Positions 5,994-7,779 of a DNA stretch of 7,779 bases are shown piece after piece; the first letter of the stretch is position 1; each line of letters begins with the position of its first letter. A program made the position numbers and the translations under genes. This stretch comes from Candidatus Uhrbacteria bacterium (GTDB lineage: Bacteria; Patescibacteriota; Patescibacteriia; UBA9934; UBA10169): assembly GCA_003505155.1 (NCBI GenBank), contig DNYJ01000043.1, forward strand, positions 1 to 7,779, read 5' to 3'. The notes beneath the pieces are model-generated. The model had not been told where the DNA came from and searched no databases. It saw only the letters and a program-made list of their open reading frames with translations.

Positions 5994-6701
5994 TCAGAAT
6001 AGGAAATCCGTCCAGTTCTCGGGAGTGAGGTCTGCAAGGCGGTGGGTGTTTTTGACGTCGTACTTGCCGATCTTCGTGCGACGCAGTTGTGAGAGGTAGG
6101 CGGCGGTGCCGAGCGCTTCGCCAAGATCGCGGGCGAGAGCGCGAACGTAGGTGCCGCTTGAGCAGGCGATGCGGACGTGGATCTTGATGGTACCCTTCGC
6201 CCGAAGGGGTAAATGGACTGACAGTGACAGATCCGGTTCCCCGATAAGCTCAAACGCGCTTATCGTGATGCGTCGAGGCTTGCGTTCAATCTCTTTGCCT
6301 TTGCGTGCGAGGTCATACAATTTCCTGCCGCCGACTTTGATTGCCGAGTGCATGGGCGGGATTTGATCGAGCTCGCCCGTGAGGCTTTGCAGGGCTTCGC
6401 CTAACCTTTCAATTGAAAGGTTAGGTACAGGCACGGATTCAAGCTCGCCTTCTGGGTCAAGCGTTGTTGAGCGGACGCCCAGAACGATCGTGGTCTCATA
6501 CTCCTTATCGAGCCCGACGAATTTCGAAATCTCCCGCGTCGCTTCTCGTCCGACGGCAACAAAAAGCAATCCGCTGGCAAACGGATCGAGCGTGCCGGCG
6601 TGTCCGATCTTTTCCACGCTCGTGATTCTGCGAAGCGCGTCAATCACGTCGTGCGAAGTCGGCCCGAACTCTTTATCAATGAGGAGGAATCCTGATGTCA
6701 T
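5994..6701 (-). CDS. truB: tRNA pseudouridine-55 synthase TruB
   Basis: TruB converts uridine 55 in the T-loop of most tRNAs to pseudouridine. The 235-residue product shows the N-terminal GFLLIDKEFGPTSHDVIDAL and the catalytic motif KIGHAGTLDPFASGLL with the nucleophile Asp39. Later blocks are KEYETTIVLGVRSTTLDPEG, then IPPMHSAIKVGGRKLYDLARKG (the Tyr in this motif stacks on the target), and the C-terminal CSSGTYVRALARDLGEALG. The protein ends soon after RTKIGKYDV, so the C-terminal PUA domain of longer TruB proteins is absent, as in many short bacterial forms. The ATG at 6701 fits the family N-terminus. The GTG at 6728 would add nine residues overlapping a -10 element. The segment NLSIERLG is encoded by a perfect 26-bp palindrome. 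The mRNA is probably leaderless. Confidence 0.97.
   Translation of the reverse strand: MTSGFLLIDKEFGPTSHDVIDALRRITSVEKIGHAGTLDPFASGLLFVAVGREATREISKFVGLDKEYETTIVLGVRSTTLDPEGELESVPVPNLSIERLGEALQSLTGELDQIPPMHSAIKVGGRKLYDLARKGKEIERKPRRITISAFELIGEPDLSLSVHLPLRAKGTIKIHVRIACSSGTYVRALARDLGEALGTAAYLSQLRRTKIGKYDVKNTHRLADLTPENWTDFLF
6400..6425. repeat. Perfect 26-bp palindrome inside truB
   Basis: Bases 6400-6412 (CCTAACCTTTCAA) are followed immediately by their exact reverse complement at 6413-6425. As RNA it would form an 11-bp stem with an AAUU tetraloop. It lies wholly within truB and encodes roughly PNLSIERLG on the minus strand, in a region that is variable between TruB proteins. I found no second copy in this window. 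Confidence 0.93.
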
Positions 6702-6708
6702 GAGGATG

Positions 6709-6717
6709 AGTATAGCA
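6709..6717 (-). promoter_or_regulatory. Extended -10 promoter giving leaderless truB mRNA
   Basis: On the minus strand TGC (6717-6715) precedes TATACT (6714-6709), a 5 of 6 match to TATAAT with the extended -10 TGN motif. No convincing -35 is seen at 16-18 bases, which extended -10 promoters can do without. The usual start point falls at 6702-6701, the first base of the truB ATG, so the transcript would have no 5' leader and no ribosome binding site, as the lack of a Shine-Dalgarno sequence suggests. Confidence 0.6.
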
Positions 6718-6924
6718 GAAATGTCCACATGCGTTTGTCGAAGCGAGGTGACAACGCATTGTTTTATTTTGTGCCGAAAACCGAGGGATGTTTCAAGAGC
6801 TTGTCAAAACCTTCTGACAGAATTTTCACCTAAAATGAGGCCTTTTTCATTGACAAAATCAAAAAAACATGATGAACTGTCCATATCAAAGCCTCGCAAT
6901 TCGCCGGCGGCACACGAGGGGGAG
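6718..6924. other. A/T-rich divergent intergenic region
   Basis: This part of the roughly 310-base gap between truB and the divergent 203-residue gene is richer in A/T than its surroundings, especially 6760-6895. TTGACA sequences occur on the plus strand at 6850-6855 and on the minus strand at 6807-6802, but neither has a good -10 at 16-18 bases. No gene, RNA or strong hairpin was found. It probably holds the control region of the plus-strand unit. Confidence 0.5.
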
Positions 6925-7017
6925 ATGATACAATCTAAACGACACGCAACGCTTCAGGAGGAAGGGAGCGACGGACACGAGGTGAGCGGTTATTTGGAAA
7001 CGTATTATCGAATATGA
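6925..7017 (+). CDS. Possible 30-codon upstream ORF coupled to the 203-residue gene
   Basis: ATG at 6925 follows the purine-rich GAGGGGGAG, a Shine-Dalgarno-like run. The peptide begins MIQSKRHATLQEEGSDGHEV and ends GYLETYYRI. Its TGA (7015-7017) overlaps the ATG of the next gene (7014-7016) in an ATGA arrangement, the classic layout for translational coupling. An AGGAGG at 6956-6961 lies inside it with no start codon at a proper distance. It matches no known peptide. It may be a leader ORF or chance; an extended -10-like TGATACAAT (6926-6934) overlapping its start codon argues against translation. Confidence 0.3.
   Translation: MIQSKRHATLQEEGSDGHEVSGYLETYYRI
7003..7008 (+). promoter_or_regulatory. 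Possible -10 element just upstream of the 203-residue gene
   Basis: TATTAT matches TATAAT at 5 of 6 positions and would place the transcription start at about 7014-7015, on the ATG, giving a leaderless mRNA like that proposed for truB. No -35 or extended -10 TG is seen, so this competes with the idea of an upstream promoter and coupling to the 30-codon ORF. Confidence 0.25.
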
Positions 7018-7625
7018 TGTCACATGAACGTTTGGGGTATCTCGTCTTAGGGATAGTCCTCGCAGCCGCAGTCGCCTACGGGGTTCTGGCTTTGCGCCAG
7101 GCCCCGGCGACTGCCCCAGAAGATTCGCCAGAGACACGGATGGATAAGGGGGAGGCGTCTTTGTCTCCATCGAATCTTGACGATTTATTGCGCGCGCTTC
7201 CAAGCACGGAAGCAAGCGCGTTCGATCCTGAAAAGATCGAATGGGTTGGGTACTCTGACGGCACGGACGGTTTTACCGTCCAAAGACCTCGCGAGTGGGA
7301 GATTGCGGACGCCGCTCTTGAAGGACGTCCGCAATTCCGCCGCGTTGTTCTCTCGGAGGGGATGGCCGCTTTCGCCATTTATCCTCGCGGAGAGTTTGAT
7401 GTCGGTCTGCCATCATCGGCATCTGCCGAGACGAAGCTGGTTTTGAGCGGGCGTCCGGCAACTCTGCGCGAGTGGAATCTTCCCGACGGTTCCTGGCTCG
7501 CCGTCATTGTGCTCGACGCACAGCCCAAGAACGGCTTTCGCATCGAGCTTTCTACCCTGCAACCCAACCTGACTGCTCGAGCCATTCTCAAAGAGATGCT
7601 CAATCGCTTTTCCTTTGTCAATTAA
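7014..7625 (+). CDS. Single-pass membrane protein with a probable PsbP-like C-terminal domain
   Basis: The 203-residue product has a short N-terminus, one membrane helix (about 8-28, LGYLVLGIVLAAAVAYGVLA), a Pro/Asp/Glu-rich linker (about 30-70) and a C-terminal domain (about 75-203). That domain begins VGYSDGTDGFTVQRPREWEI and ends LKEMLNRFSFVN. The 'GF-x-hydrophobic-xx-P-xx-W' opening and an 'ILxxxLxxFxF' close resemble the PsbP/LpqN-type fold common in small anchored proteins. This is pattern recall and not a proven hit. No enzymatic motif is seen. It probably sits in the cytoplasmic membrane with the domain outside. Two ATGs stand in tandem (7014 and 7017) and no closer Shine-Dalgarno sequence exists. 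The gene is divergent from truB. No terminator was found after it. Confidence 0.85.
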   Translation: MMSHERLGYLVLGIVLAAAVAYGVLALRQAPATAPEDSPETRMDKGEASLSPSNLDDLLRALPSTEASAFDPEKIEWVGYSDGTDGFTVQRPREWEIADAALEGRPQFRRVVLSEGMAAFAIYPRGEFDVGLPSSASAETKLVLSGRPATLREWNLPDGSWLAVIVLDAQPKNGFRIELSTLQPNLTARAILKEMLNRFSFVN

Positions 7626-7779
7626 TTTCATCATTGGGAAGTGGATGAATATCACTCCAAATATTTCGGCGGTAATTGCCCTGCAACACCCATAGGGGAT
7701 CCTGCAAAAGTCGATGAGATTGTGGATTGCGGGCTGGCAGTCGTTGAAAACGTACTGAATGGTACGTTGAGACGATGCC
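7626..7779 (+). other. Open frame without a start codon running off the right edge
   Basis: After the TAA at 7623-7625 the same frame stays open for all 51 remaining codons, with a coding-like composition (about 40% of codons begin with G). The translation includes EVDEYHSKYFGGNCPATPIG then DPAKVDEIVDCGLAVVENVL. It has no ATG; a GTG at 7641 lacks a ribosome binding site. The GDP-x-K...E...VV pattern is faintly like the C-terminal end of creatininase-type amidohydrolases, but I cannot support that. It may be a gene remnant or part of a gene continuing outside. A minus-strand frame with a TGA at 7620-7618 is also open across the same bases. Confidence 0.3.
7749..7768. repeat. Inverted repeat near the right edge
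   Basis: AACGTAC (7749-7755) and GTACGTT (7762-7768) are perfect 7-base complements around a 6-base spacer. On the minus strand the stem ends in TTTTC. It lies within the unresolved open frame and could be a weak hairpin or a binding site. Confidence 0.35.

Noticed and set aside
5936..6253. N-terminal extension of the 210-residue protein to 6253 (316 residues)
   Set aside because: The added 106 residues are the shadow of truB in another frame, and the signal sequence begins at the ATG at 5935.
6702..6728. GTG start of truB at 6728
   Set aside because: The extension is not part of the TruB family N-terminus and overlaps the extended -10 element.
6850..6878. TTGACA at 6850-6855 as the promoter of the plus-strand gene
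   Set aside because: No acceptable -10 occurs at 16-18 bases (best TGAACT, 3 of 6), so it cannot be called a promoter.
1..7779. CRISPR array, tRNA, rRNA, insertion sequence or toxin-antitoxin pair
   Set aside because: No regularly spaced direct repeats, cloverleaf, transposase motifs or paired small toxin/antitoxin genes were seen on either strand.

Overview
The window looks like a bacterial chromosome segment with moderate G+C (about 50-58%) and tight gene packing. It carries housekeeping genes that are short for their families: a TruB of about 235 residues with no visible C-terminal PUA domain, RNase Y next to a YmdB-type phosphodiesterase, and an HU protein with a Ser/Ala tail. It also carries several envelope proteins that match no family I can name. 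Start sites are often without a Shine-Dalgarno sequence, and truB appears to be leaderless. Together these fit a member of the Patescibacteria (Candidate Phyla Radiation), but that assignment is an inference and no marker here proves it.

Layout. Almost everything is on the minus strand, so that strand is read from high to low coordinates. truB (6701-5994) starts from an extended -10 element. It is followed after 58 bases by a gene for a 210-residue exported or anchored protein of unknown function (5935-5303), which ends in a clear intrinsic terminator (5252-5279). A TTGACA promoter (5185-5213) then drives a gene for a 415-residue lipoprotein (5044-3797). Its 5' leader holds a 50-base imperfect hairpin. 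A terminator-like structure follows at 3707-3753. Next, a promoter at 3643-3672 opens a leader of about 180 bases with a possible 25-codon ORF and a GC-rich hairpin ahead of rny (3452-1902). rny is followed by ymdB (9 bases apart), hup (with its own predicted promoter inside the gap) and a gene for a 149-residue unknown protein (3 bases after hup). The plus strand carries one divergent gene (7014-7625) for a 203-residue single-pass membrane protein, possibly coupled to a 30-codon upstream ORF. Both window edges hold open frames that enter or leave the window and cannot be resolved.

Function. The rny-ymdB pair is a known RNA-turnover neighbourhood: RNase Y is the membrane-anchored endonuclease that starts mRNA decay and YmdB is a cyclic-nucleotide/RNA phosphodiesterase. 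HU packs DNA and TruB makes pseudouridine 55 in tRNA. The two unknown envelope genes between truB and rny are the accessory part. The lipoprotein gene has a very high third-position G+C, a real Shine-Dalgarno sequence and its own promoter and terminators, unlike its neighbours, so it may be acquired. No defence system, CRISPR array, insertion sequence, tRNA or rRNA gene was seen. The strongest unexplained structural signal is a perfect 26-bp palindrome inside the truB coding sequence (6400-6425).
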